A stretch of 64,000 nucleotides of DNA, taken from Beverwykella pulmonaria. Its lineage: Eukaryota; Ascomycota; Dothideomycetes; Pleosporales; Melanommataceae. The stretch covers positions 1,024,331 through 1,088,330 of the forward strand of contig BCHH01000013.1 in NCBI GenBank assembly GCA_001599595.1. The letters are read 5' to 3'. A program made the translations under genes and the position numbers. Shown here one piece after another: positions 21,801 through 32,416 of this stretch; the stretch's first letter is position 1; every line of letters begins with the position of its first letter. The notes under the pieces are model-generated. The model saw only the letters and a program-made list of their open reading frames with translations, did no database searches and was not told where the DNA came from.

Positions 21801-23250
21801 CTACTCAGTGGCCTTCTCGCACGACTCGACACGGTTGGCGTCAGCGTCAGACATGACGGTCAAGATCTGGGACGCGAGCAGCGGCGAGTGCCTGCAGACG
21901 CTCGAGGGCCAAGGAAATTGGCCCTACTCAGTAGCATTCTCTCACGACTCAACACGCCTCGCCTCATCATTGTTCCCTGGGCCAGTTATATGGGATACGA
22001 GCAGTGGCAAGTGCCTGAAGGTGTTCAAGGATCATAGCGGTCTAACCAGCTCGGTCGCCTTCTCACATGACTCAACACAGCTTGCATCAGCATCGTATGG
22101 TAGAATAGTTAAGACATGGGATACAAGTAGTGGCGAGTGTTTACAGACACTAAAAGGACATGGCAGCCAAGTCCTCTCGGTTGCCTTCTCCCACGACTCA
22201 ACACGGCTCGCGTCAGCATCAGCAGATAGAACAGTTAAGATATGGGATGCGAACAGTGGCGAGTGCCTCCAGAGGCTCAACGGCCATAGCGAATCATCTT
22301 GGTCAGTTATACTCTCTCATGACTCAACACTACTTGCTTCGGCTTCGCACGATATGACAATCAAGATATGGGATGCCAGTAGTGGCAGGTGTTTACAGAC
22401 GCTCCAAGGACATCGTGGACCAGTCTACTCCGCTATCTTTTCCCACAACTTAACGCAGCTCGCGTCAGCATCGCTTGACAAAACAGTCAAGATATGGGAT
22501 ACAAGTAGTGGCAAGTGTTTGCAGACGCTTGAGGGCCATAGTGATCTAGTTAATTCAGTTGCCTTCTCCTATAACTCAACACGACTCGCATCATCATCGG
22601 TCGACAGGACAGTCAAGATATGGGATACAGGTAGTGGCAAGTGTTTACAGACGCTTGATTGCTCTAACACTTTCATCTACCAATCCAACTCACCCTACTC
22701 TGTCTCAGTCGCTTTCTCCCACGACTCAACACGACTCGCGTCAGCATCAGCAGACAGAACAGTTAAAATATGGGACGTGATTAGTGGTGAATGCCTGCAG
22801 ACGCTTGAAGGCCACAGTGCTTTGGTTAGCTCAATTGCCTTCTCCCACGACTCAACAAGGATCGCATCAGCATCGCACGATAGGACGGTCAAAATATGGG
22901 ATGCGACTAGTGGTGAATGCCTACGGACTCTCGTTAGCGAGGAGACACTTCTTAACATATCATTCGATAGCACTGACTCATATCTCCACACTAGCATTGG
23001 TACCATTATTATCAATACTTCACTTTCTGTTCCAAACATGGCATCGAATGGTTCGGAGTTACAGAATGCTCAATGTCAAGGTTGGGCTCTAGGTTCTGGT
23101 GGAGCATGGGTAACATATAATTCAGAGAATATGTTATGGCTACCCTCAGAGTATCGTCCAAGTTGTTCGGCTGTTTTGGGGAACACTATCGGCATTAGTG
23201 ACGGATCCGGAGAGGTATGGATTTATCACTTTGATCTTGACAAACTGTGA
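18861..23250 (+). CDS. HET-NACHT-WD40 (HNWD-type) allorecognition protein
   Basis: Complete STAND protein of the architecture known from Podospora het-d/het-e/het-r, which trigger heterokaryon incompatibility cell death. Model: exons 18861-21119 and 21175-23250 with a 55-nt phase-0 intron (GTAATT...GCTAAC...AAG), 1,444 aa. The HET domain has AILSHTWG (28-35), IDTCCINK (77-84) and RGWTLQELLAP (142-152). NACHT has Walker A GDPGKGKT (304-311) and Walker B LIVDALDEC. Residues about 825-1335 hold twelve WD40 units of about 42 aa, each opening CLQTLEGH or a variant. One degenerate unit and a conserved tail ending in SDGSGEVWIYHFDLDKL follow. Unit 4 lacks one residue, unit 5 has GQ for GH and a changed blade end, and unit 11 carries an 8-residue insertion. 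The frame is open throughout, so the gene is probably functional. The paralogue at the left edge shares NACHT, intron and WD40 but not HET. Confidence 0.95.
21388..22920 (+). repeat. Twelve tandem WD40-coding units (about 126 bp each)
   Basis: The 1,533 bp equal twelve 126-bp units, plus 24 bp for the insertion in unit 11 and minus 3 bp in unit 4. Units are highly alike, yet vary just after GH (RDR, SDL, SER, SNK, GSQ, RGP, SAL) and before the WD dipeptide (SDDM, SADR, SHDM, SLDK, SVDR). These are the exposed positions known to be hypervariable in HNWD proteins. Units 1-4 use G/C-rich codons (GCGTCAGCGTCAGACGAC) while units 6-12 use A/T-richer synonyms (GCATCAGCATCG). Confidence 0.92.
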
Positions 23251-24600
23251 GATCTTGGGGTTGTTAATATTAAGCTAAATAACCGAATATCTTATAAGCC
23301 CGTCATACTCCTATATTATAGAGAGCTCAGGCATAACCCTTTGTGACGACCTCGTCACATGACCTCACTTATTCCGGACCATCATGCCGTGTATATAGAC
23401 TCACTGCCGAGACACCTCAACTCAACACCTAGTTGTCTTGTAATACAACCCGCCTTCAGCTCTCCGCTCAAATAGCTGCCCATCACAGGTAGACTCCTTA
23501 AAAGGTTAAGACAGGTCTTCCTCTGTTAAAATTTTGCGAGTATGGTTCCCTATAAGGGAAACACTGGCAAAGAACAGGGCGAATAGGTGGATCAGGAGTG
23601 AATAGGTTCGAAACTACGGATGTGGGTTGTCACGTGTCGACTCGACACATAGTCGATACGTGTCTCCGCGGGAGGCACTTCGGAAAACAGAAGTATCCCT
23701 CACATTCCCATAATTTTGCGCTACATAGTTGTAAAGAGTGTTTGTCTATAATCTTGCCTTAAACTCATTATTAGATTAACAGAAGCCTGCATTAAAAGCA
23801 ATACAGTCAAGGCTCGCTAGCACGATATTATTTTGGCAGACAAATTTAATCGAATTATCAGCCTATCAAACTGCTGACAAATCCCTCGTACTTGCAATCT
23901 CTATCTGCGCATTCAACTTTCTGATTCACATGCGAGTCTTTGGCAGGAGTATCTCTGCGAAGCCCTAGCCATTCTCTCAACTTTTGCTTTCTGCCGTTAG
24001 TTCGGAACACAATGCGCAACTTGCCAGTTCCCTTACACTCTGCTAGTCTCGCCTAGGCTAACTTAGGCTAACCTAGACTAGAGCAGCACGGTGACCAGGA
24101 AAAGGGTGTGACACTAACCCCATGTTTCTCAATCCAGCAAAAAATCTTCCATTACAGATAACGCATCTTTTGCTTACTTCGGTGCCCTTTTACTAAGCTA
24201 GCAATAGCTATATCAACAAGCGTATTACTCCAGCGCACTCCTCCAGCGAGGCTTTACGCAACTCTGAACAACCTGCGGAATTCCTGACCAAGCTAAACTA
24301 AAAATCCAGAAAGAGAAAACAATAACGCCTCCAATCCATGAAGCGTACTTGGCAACAGGAGCTGAGCCTCAGCCGCGATCAAGATGATGTTCTTCCTTGG
24401 TCTCCCCTTCCCATGCCCTCGTACTCTTCCAACCACCACTTGAATTTTTGAATACCATTGCTTTGTAAAATTCCACGTCCATATAGCAAGCTATTGGTAG
24501 ACATTATCATGTGCGACACTACGTTAGCATTCGGCGAGAATTACGGTTACCATTTCGAATGTCCGAGCCGTTGGTCGCAGTGCGTAATTTTTTTTCCTAG
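23251..24600. other. Gene-free stretch with palindromes and LTR-like piece
   Basis: No supported coding frame. Besides the LTR-like sequence there is a 15-bp perfect palindrome GTGTCGACTCGACAC (23634-23648). At 24052-24075 the pentamer CTAGG and its variants recur. The last 100 bases may hold an unseen upstream exon of the next gene. Confidence 0.5.
23342..23487 (+). mobile_element. Solo-LTR-like remnant (Ty1/copia type?)
   Basis: The 146-bp segment runs from TGTGA to TCACA. Near its left end is the inverted repeat GTGACGA-CC-TCGTCAC, and inside it a TATATAGACTC promoter-like element. Length and layout fit short copia LTRs of ascomycetes. No target duplication and no internal domain or second LTR was seen, so the call is tentative. 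Confidence 0.4.
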
Positions 24601-25599
24601 CCAAGTCTCCGCTTAGCCCATCTCTGCTAACCCTGTGGTTCACCAGAAGCAACCTCCCAGGAGATCTCAATTTCTTGTTTAAGGAAGGGGTTGTGTCAAC
24701 CACATATAACATGGCACTGGGGCCTAATGGTGGCTTTGTCTTTAGCTATAGAGCCAACACCGGTAAAGTGCGAATAAGTAAGTTAATGTATCTTACTCTA
24801 TCCCATGTACGTCTATTAAAACATCCCTAACCCTATATAGCCAGCATGAATATCCCAGAAGGCCTTAAGACCTGGCTATTCGCCAAGGATGCGGCCGGTA
24901 AACTCATCCGAGACTTCGAGAAGCTGTCCGTCAGTCTCGGACCAGATGGGAAGGCATTCTGGGCGATGGACGGCAAGAACTTCATCTGGGACTCTCTCCC
25001 GACTGAGTTGGCAACTGGTGTCGCGGGACTGCTGAGGAAAGGGACGTTCACCGATAGTCCAAGGCTTGTGACTCTGGGGGTTGGCGGGGACTACTTCATG
25101 CTCACGAAGAATGATGCGTGTCGTTGGCGTTTGACCAACTATCGAGAACTCAACGCAGCGATGCCGACGTTCCGAGATAATATGGCGTTTCATACGATTC
25201 GGGTATGGACACCTGCCCTTTCTTTTGCCTTCTCGCTGACTCTGACACGCCTTTCAACAGAATCTTGCTCTAAGCCCGCATAACGCCCAGGTATGCGCCG
25301 CTGTACTCAGCAGTGGAACTTCATTTGCAGAAGGTATGCCAGCGACGGTGGAAGCTGCAATGCAAGTGATGGAGAAGGCTATCAAGTCCGACACGGAGAT
25401 TCTGCAACATCAACAAGAACAGAAAAGGATCCAGGATAATAATCGAGCAACCATGTTGTACCAAATGGCGACTGCCCAGGCAGACGCACAGACGCGGCGA
25501 CACATGCAGTCGTGTGATTTTTTGAACAACATCGGATATGAATGTCGTTATTGCAGGCAGAATCCCGCGTATTGCAACTGTGGGGGGTACATTATCTAA
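24601..25599 (+). CDS. Conserved hypothetical protein, Cys-rich C-terminus (5' end unresolved)
   Basis: At least three exons join in phase: 24601-24777, 24841-25202 and 25261-25599. Introns are 63 nt (GTAAGT...CTAACCCTATATAG) and 58 nt (GTATGG...CAACAG). The product resembles an orphan ascomycete family with repeated beta-strand phrases such as GDLNFLFKEG, GGFVFSYRANTGKVRI, SLGPDGKAFWAMDG and RLVTLGVGGDYFMLTKN, which suggest a propeller-like fold (inference). A Q/E/R-rich helix and a tail with six cysteines (CDF...CRYCRQNPAYCNCGG) follow. 24601 follows a strong polypyrimidine acceptor, TTTTTTTTCCTAG, so an upstream exon probably exists. The first ATG in this exon is at 24711. Confidence 0.65.
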
Positions 25600-26170
25600 G
25601 CGGATGGATGTGTGCGTATCTTGACTTGTAAAAGAATCAGAATCCAGTGTATTAGAGACAGAGTTGTGGTGTCGAAGGGGGTAGAGGTAAGAATTGTACT
25701 CGCATAAGTGCAAAGCAAGAAATAGGAAAGTAGTAAAAGGGGGGAACGACGCGTGGTTGAGCGGATCGGTTGCTCAGGAGAGCAGGTAGCAGCCGTGGAG
25801 TTAAGAATCTAAGGAACACAAATTCGTTTAAGCGGCAAAAACAACAACTTCAGTGATTCTTTATGAAGCAACTGGAAACACCTTACGATCAGGGAGTTGC
25901 TGGGTCACAAAACTTAACAATTTCTAGTGGGCAACACGTAGCAGCGTATGCACTATAGTTGATGAAGCATGATAGGGCACAACGCTTGTACTATAGTTTC
26001 ATTTGCACGTTGTTAATAATCAATATCGTTTTGCATTATAATGTCAAGGTACGACGACAATCTATCAACTGCGACGGACTGAGAAGCTATGGTCTTTGCA
26101 TGACCGGAACTGAACTCGAGAGCTAAATTTCTAAGACGGCCTTTTCTCAATTCGATTCTGGGTTCGGTAA
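25600..26170. other. Intergenic, nothing recognised
   Basis: No supported feature. Confidence 0.5.
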
Positions 26171-27110
26171 TTAGATATCGCAGGAAAGGAGGGCTCTTTC
26201 ACCAAGCTCCCCGTCCAAGAAGAAACTTACATCAGGGAATTGATCGATCGAATGATTAAGTCTTTCGAGGAGGGCTTTAATAGCCGACCTAGCGCATACG
26301 CTAGTGGAACAGGCAATATCACAGACAACGCAAACCGTATGGGACTCGATGGCTACGCGACGCCGAAACGGACACACGGAGAAACCACCAACCCAAAGTG
26401 AGACAGCAAGGACTATAGCAAGAGCGAGGAAAGCTGAGATAAAAGGATGGAACGAACACCAGGCAGCACGCCAGCAACTACTACAAAACCAAACCAATCA
26501 AGCAAAACAACCAGATAGAACATGGCTAGACCTAGAATGGGCAAAACGGTGGAGAAAGCACGGGGCGAGCCGAAGGGAGACAACGTGGAGCGAAGCATGG
26601 GCGAAGGGTCCAAGCAAGCTATACGACAATCTTACAAAGGCTCAGTCAACAGCACTATTTCTCATGCGCACAGAAGCAATTGGACTAAACAAATGGCTAA
26701 CTACCCGGCATGTCCCTGGCGTCACAAAGGAATGCACGTGCGGATGGCACGAACAGACAGTACAACACGTAGTCCTCCACTGCCCGAGATACGACCGCGG
26801 GACGCTGATGCCTCGCCTGCGCAGCGAACGCTTACCAGTGGTGTTGGGCGATCCCCCCCAGGCAAGAGCAGTAGCAAGGTGGTTTATACAGCAGAACGTC
26901 TTACGACAATTTACAGTAGCAAAGGAGCTAGAAAACGAAGTAGTCAACGAATACCAACAGGCAGACGGGCTATCATCGTGGGAACGAAGGAACAACGACG
27001 GCGAAGCGACTATCTGAACCGAACTGAAACTCGTACTTGCTACACCCCTACTCTCCTACCCATACCCTCACTATCTCTTATATTCAATCCCTTTTTTCTT
27101 GATTTCCCCT
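26171..27110 (+). mobile_element. 5'-truncated LINE, C-terminal end of ORF2
   Basis: A 237-codon frame (26304-27017) encodes the region downstream of RNase H typical of Tad-like LINEs. It is basic (TARTIARARKAEIKGWNEH), with SKLYDNLTKAQSTALFLMRTE and a zinc-binding block CTCGWHEQTVQHVVLHCPR. Endonuclease and reverse transcriptase are missing, as in 5'-truncated insertions. Its orientation is opposite to the LINE fragment at 14 kb. Ends are approximate. Confidence 0.75.
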
Positions 27111-28296
27111 GTACGGGGGCAAGCGTGACAGAACGGGCGGTCGAAAGTGAAGGAAAAGAAGCTATATACGCTCAAGAGCGTACAAACAGCACATAAGGCA
27201 CACGAAAGGTTTTCCTTGTATATAGGGTTTTTTCCTAAGGCAATAGTCTGCATAGCTCTAGAGAGGGCTGATAACAGACGGTAAATAGACATAATAATAA
27301 TAATAGCCGACCTCATTAGGTGTCTAGTTCTACTGATAGGTAATACCACAATGCTTCCACCAGGACCCAGCAACAGAACAACGTACAAGCTAGATCATCG
27401 AGCAGAGACATTACAATCAGAAGCTACAGTGTCAAAGATTCATGTGTACCAATGGATACTAGGCTCATCGAGGTCATTTCTGAGATAGAGACCCTATACG
27501 ATCTTAAGAAATAGGTAACTGCCTAGTTGCAAAAGAAATCCGAATCATATATTGAGACACGGAGAATTTAGATATTTACTATAGTACGCCATAGTTCGTT
27601 AAAAATGCTAACTACATAACGAACTATAATACCATGCACTAGGGCTGCACCAATAAAGTCAAGTATTCGACGAGGATGCGAAGTTTTGCTTAAATATGTT
27701 GGAATTTGAACAGTTAGTGCTATTGGTTTACTATATGTAGTTTTTAAAAGCATTTACCCTTACGTGGGCGAAACAATCATGATTGCGTCGCTTGGTTGTA
27801 TACTCCTCTTCAACAAGGTCACACTTCCACGAGTAACTTGAAATTTGAACACTCTAGACTCTTTTACGTATCCATACTCTTTATTTCCTATCATCCAGAC
27901 CTATCGCTCGTCAGTGAATCTACCATGCCCACGTGGGTTTGTTGCTTACATACAACTCAAATGCTGCTGATTCACATATCAGGAAGAGGACATCATTCCT
28001 TAACACAGTCTACAGCTACAAGTTTGGTACACCACATCCGCAGTTCACGCTTCTCCCAAATTGAGTGGATGCGTATCCTCCCCTCATCGCATGGCGCGAC
28101 GCCGACGCTGATCCGGTTTCTCCATCCAAACCCGTCGACAAGCTCGCAACCCGAACCAAATGTTCAAAGCCCTTCCTTGAAGAGGAAAGGATATCATACG
28201 CTGTCATGATGACACAAAGCCACACTTTCTAGAGGAGATTTGCACTGTATCTGCTATTGCCGTTGATGCGACGAGCCTTTATGAGAAAACAGGTCA
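27111..28296. other. Intergenic with (ATA)n tract
   Basis: Contains an AT-rich stretch and a short ATA repeat at about 27290-27304. No supported gene; frames at 27796-28209 lack motifs. Confidence 0.5.
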
Positions 28297-28704
28297 TTGA
28301 TATCATCCATCCTCTTGGCTTCGAAAAAGAAACCACAAGGAAGATCTTATCCAAATACCTGCTCCTTCGTCAACAATTCAACCATAGCCCGAACCCCGAG
28401 CCCCGAGCTACAATGGAACCAACTAGAAAGGCAGTCATTGTGGAGGGTGGTCATGAAGGAAATCTTGGATACCTTCACTAAAGCCGAGCGGGTCGCTTCT
28501 CGCTTCATCGCCTTGATCACCTCGAGTCTTCGGGAAGCGCGTGCAGAGTTCCTCAAGAACAAACCTCATTTTAGTAGAGACGCAGCCGCTGTATTCGTTG
28601 ACTCTCACGAAAAGCATGGCAAGGACATATTTGAGTTGATCCATGCCTTCAACTTCAAGTTCGCTGGGAGGATGAAAAGGGAGCTTGCCCTTGATACAAA
28701 GTAG
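28297..28704 (+). CDS. Hypothetical ORF, possibly a gene remnant
   Basis: A 135-codon frame whose second half (LWRVVMKEILDTFTKAERV, then FIALITSSLREARAEFL) looks like an amphipathic helical protein. The family is not recognised. An overlapping frame at 28257-28481 (QVIDIIHPLGFEKETTRKI) may be its upstream part in another frame, which would mean an intron or a frameshift. Low confidence that it is a real gene. Confidence 0.25.
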   Translation: MISSILLASKKKPQGRSYPNTCSFVNNSTIARTPSPELQWNQLERQSLWRVVMKEILDTFTKAERVASRFIALITSSLREARAEFLKNKPHFSRDAAAVFVDSHEKHGKDIFELIHAFNFKFAGRMKRELALDTK

Positions 28705-29431
28705 ATATCCGCTGAGGTGAGAATACAACATAAAAGACAGAGCTAAGATCGCTTTGAAGTGCTGAAATAGTTACCCACCGTGCAGGTTTGCTTCTACGCA
28801 GCAACTGAGAATGAACTGCTTTAACTTAAATAATATAAATGATGCTTTTGTGACTCAGTAAGCGGGTGCATCGATTTCAACCCGCATTATTGGTTAGTGA
28901 TGTGTGAGTTTGAAGAACGAGAGAGGTGAATGTCTGCTGGCCCATAACTAATCATTCCTGCTCTACCTTGCATATAGCGGCTGACTAGTGTTTATGTGAT
29001 GTCAGAACGACCGTAAGAGCGAAAGAAGGCAGCTACAATCCCAATAGCGAAGTGCAGGATGGCATGCGGATAGGTGTATGTCAAGGTAAGGGCAGGCAGG
29101 TAGGCCTTGCTTTTCAGTAGTGAAGCACATGTTATGTCAAAGTTTCTATAATTCATGTGCGACCGAAGATCCATTGTTTCGACACGAATTGTGAAGCTCT
29201 GAGATGTCGCCGGGCGAGGTCAAACGTGAAGCGTAAGACGTTGTCTGGAAACAGAAACGGTCCGTGCACATCTCATCGGCCGGGCTTCCGTGTAGGTCGA
29301 CAACCTGGCACCAAACTTCGCAGACTCGTACGCGCGAATTGCTCCCTCTGTTTTCTCTCTACGTGCCGCCATCACTATGAGGATGCTTTCTTGAGCATTC
29401 CCAATATGATGCTCGACAGACCGGCCCGACG
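28705..29431. promoter_or_regulatory. Upstream region of the DPW-motif protein gene
   Basis: No coding signal; presumably promoter and 5' leader of the next gene. Confidence 0.4.
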
Positions 29432-32005
29432 ATGGATCACTGGGGCGACCCTTGGGCCGATGATGCCGACGCTGACGCTGAGCCGCCAAAGCAGAAGGAG
29501 GTAGCCTCCAGCCAGCCACAGTTCTCTGCTGCCCCAGTTCTGCTGAACAGCTTCCTGGACGATGCACAGTGGGGCAGCCCTGAGGACGAAGGCTTCGGGG
29601 ACTGGGCGACGTCTACTGGGGACAAACTTGTGCTACCGACAGCTCCGGACGCGCGCGTTCCCGATCTGAGTCCTACGTTGAACACAGCAAAGTTGCCAGA
29701 TGCAACACAACTCGATGAAGCCGAAGCAAAGCGGGAATTCGACTTGGAAGATGAGGGATGGGGTAGTCTGGCACACAGCGAGGAGGCGTTCAAAGAGGTG
29801 GACAACGTAGTCTCAGAGACCTCAGACTCAGCAACTACCATACAACCCGACGACGAACCCAAACGAGTCTCAGAGGACTTCCCAGATACCCCCCGTCTTG
29901 AAGATGAGCTCTCGACGCGACCCTCGACGTCTCCCTCCGACATCAGTCACACCGAGGCACCCCCGACTGAGTCGCCCAGGACCTCGTTCGAAGATGAGCG
30001 TATCGCTGGGGCACCTACTGAGGCTAGCGCGTCTACAAACGGGGGGGAAGTGCAGCGAGAGAAGCAGGTTGAAAGTTCCATTTCCCAACCAGAGTATATG
30101 CAAAATGGGGGGTCTGACGAAGATGAATTTGGTGACTTCGAGGAAGATACGGGGGCGAAGAGTGGATCCGAAGGTGAGGAAGAAGGCTCAGTGCCGACAT
30201 CACCTCAATCGCCTAAGCAGGCTTTTCAGTTGGTGGAACGTGAAGCTGCCCATGATGCCGAGCCCAGGCGTTCGTCCATCACAGCCTCAACGAGCATGGG
30301 TCCATTTCAACTCGACGACTCCCAAATCGAACAATTATTTCCTCCCCCGAAGCCTTCGAAGAAACTATCCGAACCTCCAGAAGACCCGATATCCACAACT
30401 TCTACGCGGAAGGCATGGTATCGGCTGACCAGAAAACAGACCATGAGGGAGTACAATACTGGGATGGATGACGACAACTACGTGCGAGTGACGTGGGCGA
30501 ATTCACACATTCGGGAAGAAGTAAGAAAGATTGTTGGAAGGTGGACGACCGAGGACCGGTCAGGGCGTGGACATTCTGCTCGCGCGTCCTTCTACTGGGA
30601 CAGCTCTCCCGCCAATGCGCCGACCACCCATCACCGGAAGAAGTCGATCATCTCTGAATCGTCTCCGATACAGCCTACTAAGCACAAAGTACCGCTTCTG
30701 TCCACGAATGTCCCAGCCGCCTTTAATTGGAGCTCGTCTCCTCCAGCGACAAATGATCCTTGGCGACAAGATAGTCCCGGCATACGATCGATCTCCTCTC
30801 CCGTCGCAATGAAGCACGGCAGTACCCCCGAGGGGCAAGCCCATGAAAGTCGTTCGGTATCTGTAGACCTCAGTACGAGGACTCCTATCCAGACGATTCA
30901 CCAGAGCACACCCACCATTGATGCGCCTAACCTGCCTGCGCCTACGGAGCCCAACCCCGCATCGTCTATGGAATCATATCCTTGGAAAAATCTTACCCAG
31001 CTAGACACCAGCTCGCATACGAAGGCTGCAGACACAACGGATGAGGACAATGACGAATGGGGGGAGATGGTTGAGTCACCAGCGGTATCTACAACTCCAA
31101 CAGCCGCAGCCTTTTCTCCGAATCCAAGCCGGAATCCGACCCTCTCAACTCCATCGTCAACCCCGCAATCAGTCAAGTCCTCGCCATTCCAGCTTCCCGC
31201 CTCACGTCACGCATCTCCAATCGTTCGTCTCAAAAGCACTGTCTCTCCTACCTCGTCTACCTTTAAATTCAATACCTTCGTGCCTGTTGGCGCGGCTGCG
31301 GAGCCGATTGGCCAGAGCATACTTAAACGTGCAACCAAGGTTGCTGATCCGACGCCGGTGAAGGTGAAGGTCGTAGATGAACCTATGCCAACATCTCAGA
31401 CGGAAGAGGTGACTAATGCAGACACTCCCAAGTTGGTCATCAAGAAAGAAGCATCCGAGGAATTCACCGCTTTCGAGTCTGCCTTAGCACCACCTGAGCC
31501 AAATACATCCGACGATTTCTCCGCCTTTGAATTATCTACTCTCCCCACTACTTCAATATCCACATCGGTGCCCGAACCCGTTTGCTCTGTTATCCCACCA
31601 CTTTCTCCGATAGCCGACTCCACAAACACCCCAGTCTCAGCACCACCCTCCCAAACACCTACAGACCCCTGGTTCGATGCGGCCTCCACAGCCGCTTCTC
31701 ACCCAGCGCCTACCCTTTCAGCAGACCCCTGGTCCGATGCCGACTTCTCAGTCTTCGAGTCTGCGGCGCCTGCTCCTCCCCAAACCCACAACCCGCTCTC
31801 TCCCTCCGACCCATGGGCCTTCTTTAACACGCCAGCCCCAGCACCGATCCCGCGACCTGAGCCGCCCGCCGCGACGATGTCGTCGAAACCATCAATACCA
31901 GGCACGACGAGTTCGAACTTCGATCAGCGGCGGAAGAAAGAAGAAGATGAAATAGTGGCGGGAATCGTGCAAGGCTTGCCGGATTTGCGGTATATGCTCA
32001 AATGA
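29432..32005 (+). CDS. Conserved disordered protein with DPW and acidic F/W motifs
   Basis: Single exon, 857 aa. It belongs to a Pezizomycotina family marked by AWYRLTRKQTMREYN, NYVRVTWANSHIREEV and the C-terminus IVQGLPDLRYMLK; in some genomes it carries the doubtful name glucan 1,4-alpha-glucosidase, and no glycosidase fold is visible. Most of the chain is low-complexity S/T/P/E. Five DPW tripeptides are present (GDPWADD, NDPWRQD, TDPWFDA, ADPWSDA, SDPWAFF). Acidic aromatic motifs include DEGFGDW, DEFGDF, DEWGEM, EEFTAFE, DDFSAFE and DADFSVFE. DPW/DPF and [DE]FGxF motifs bind clathrin-adaptor ear domains, as in epsin and aftiphilin, so a role as an AP-1/AP-2 accessory factor is an inference. 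The start MDHWGDPWADDA begins with the first such motif. Confidence 0.85.
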   Translation: MDHWGDPWADDADADAEPPKQKEVASSQPQFSAAPVLLNSFLDDAQWGSPEDEGFGDWATSTGDKLVLPTAPDARVPDLSPTLNTAKLPDATQLDEAEAKREFDLEDEGWGSLAHSEEAFKEVDNVVSETSDSATTIQPDDEPKRVSEDFPDTPRLEDELSTRPSTSPSDISHTEAPPTESPRTSFEDERIAGAPTEASASTNGGEVQREKQVESSISQPEYMQNGGSDEDEFGDFEEDTGAKSGSEGEEEGSVPTSPQSPKQAFQLVEREAAHDAEPRRSSITASTSMGPFQLDDSQIEQLFPPPKPSKKLSEPPEDPISTTSTRKAWYRLTRKQTMREYNTGMDDDNYVRVTWANSHIREEVRKIVGRWTTEDRSGRGHSARASFYWDSSPANAPTTHHRKKSIISESSPIQPTKHKVPLLSTNVPAAFNWSSSPPATNDPWRQDSPGIRSISSPVAMKHGSTPEGQAHESRSVSVDLSTRTPIQTIHQSTPTIDAPNLPAPTEPNPASSMESYPWKNLTQLDTSSHTKAADTTDEDNDEWGEMVESPAVSTTPTAAAFSPNPSRNPTLSTPSSTPQSVKSSPFQLPASRHASPIVRLKSTVSPTSSTFKFNTFVPVGAAAEPIGQSILKRATKVADPTPVKVKVVDEPMPTSQTEEVTNADTPKLVIKKEASEEFTAFESALAPPEPNTSDDFSAFELSTLPTTSISTSVPEPVCSVIPPLSPIADSTNTPVSAPPSQTPTDPWFDAASTAASHPAPTLSADPWSDADFSVFESAAPAPPQTHNPLSPSDPWAFFNTPAPAPIPRPEPPAATMSSKPSIPGTTSSNFDQRRKKEEDEIVAGIVQGLPDLRYMLK

Positions 32006-32416
32006 GCTTGTTCTATGTATTTGATTATTTTCTCGCTTGCCTTTTGTGGTTTTGGGTGTATTGTATTGGGGCGTCTTGGCATGGAGTGGGAAACGAATTT
32101 ACATACGCACAGCATGGCGTTCTTGGGATATCCACGATTTGGGATTAGGACTAGGATTGGACTTGTCGGCACTGTCTGAGTTGTGAGAGCGAAAGGTTGG
32201 GGTCTCTGGGGCGGACCAGTACATACGTTTGTAGGATGCCTGTAGGCATAGTTAAAATATGTAGGTAGCATGGATGAATATAGATCTGTTCGGTTTGTCT
32301 AACTCTCTTGCGTAAGAGACAAGAAAACCCGAAATTATGTATACAAGAGCCCTCTTTGCATTGCACACCTTCTGCTAAACCAAATACCTCAATAATCATA
32401 CACTCTAAAAATCTAT
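32006..32416. terminator. Convergent 3' intergenic region
   Basis: The 411 bp lie between the ends of two converging genes and must hold both polyadenylation regions. No gene. Confidence 0.4.
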
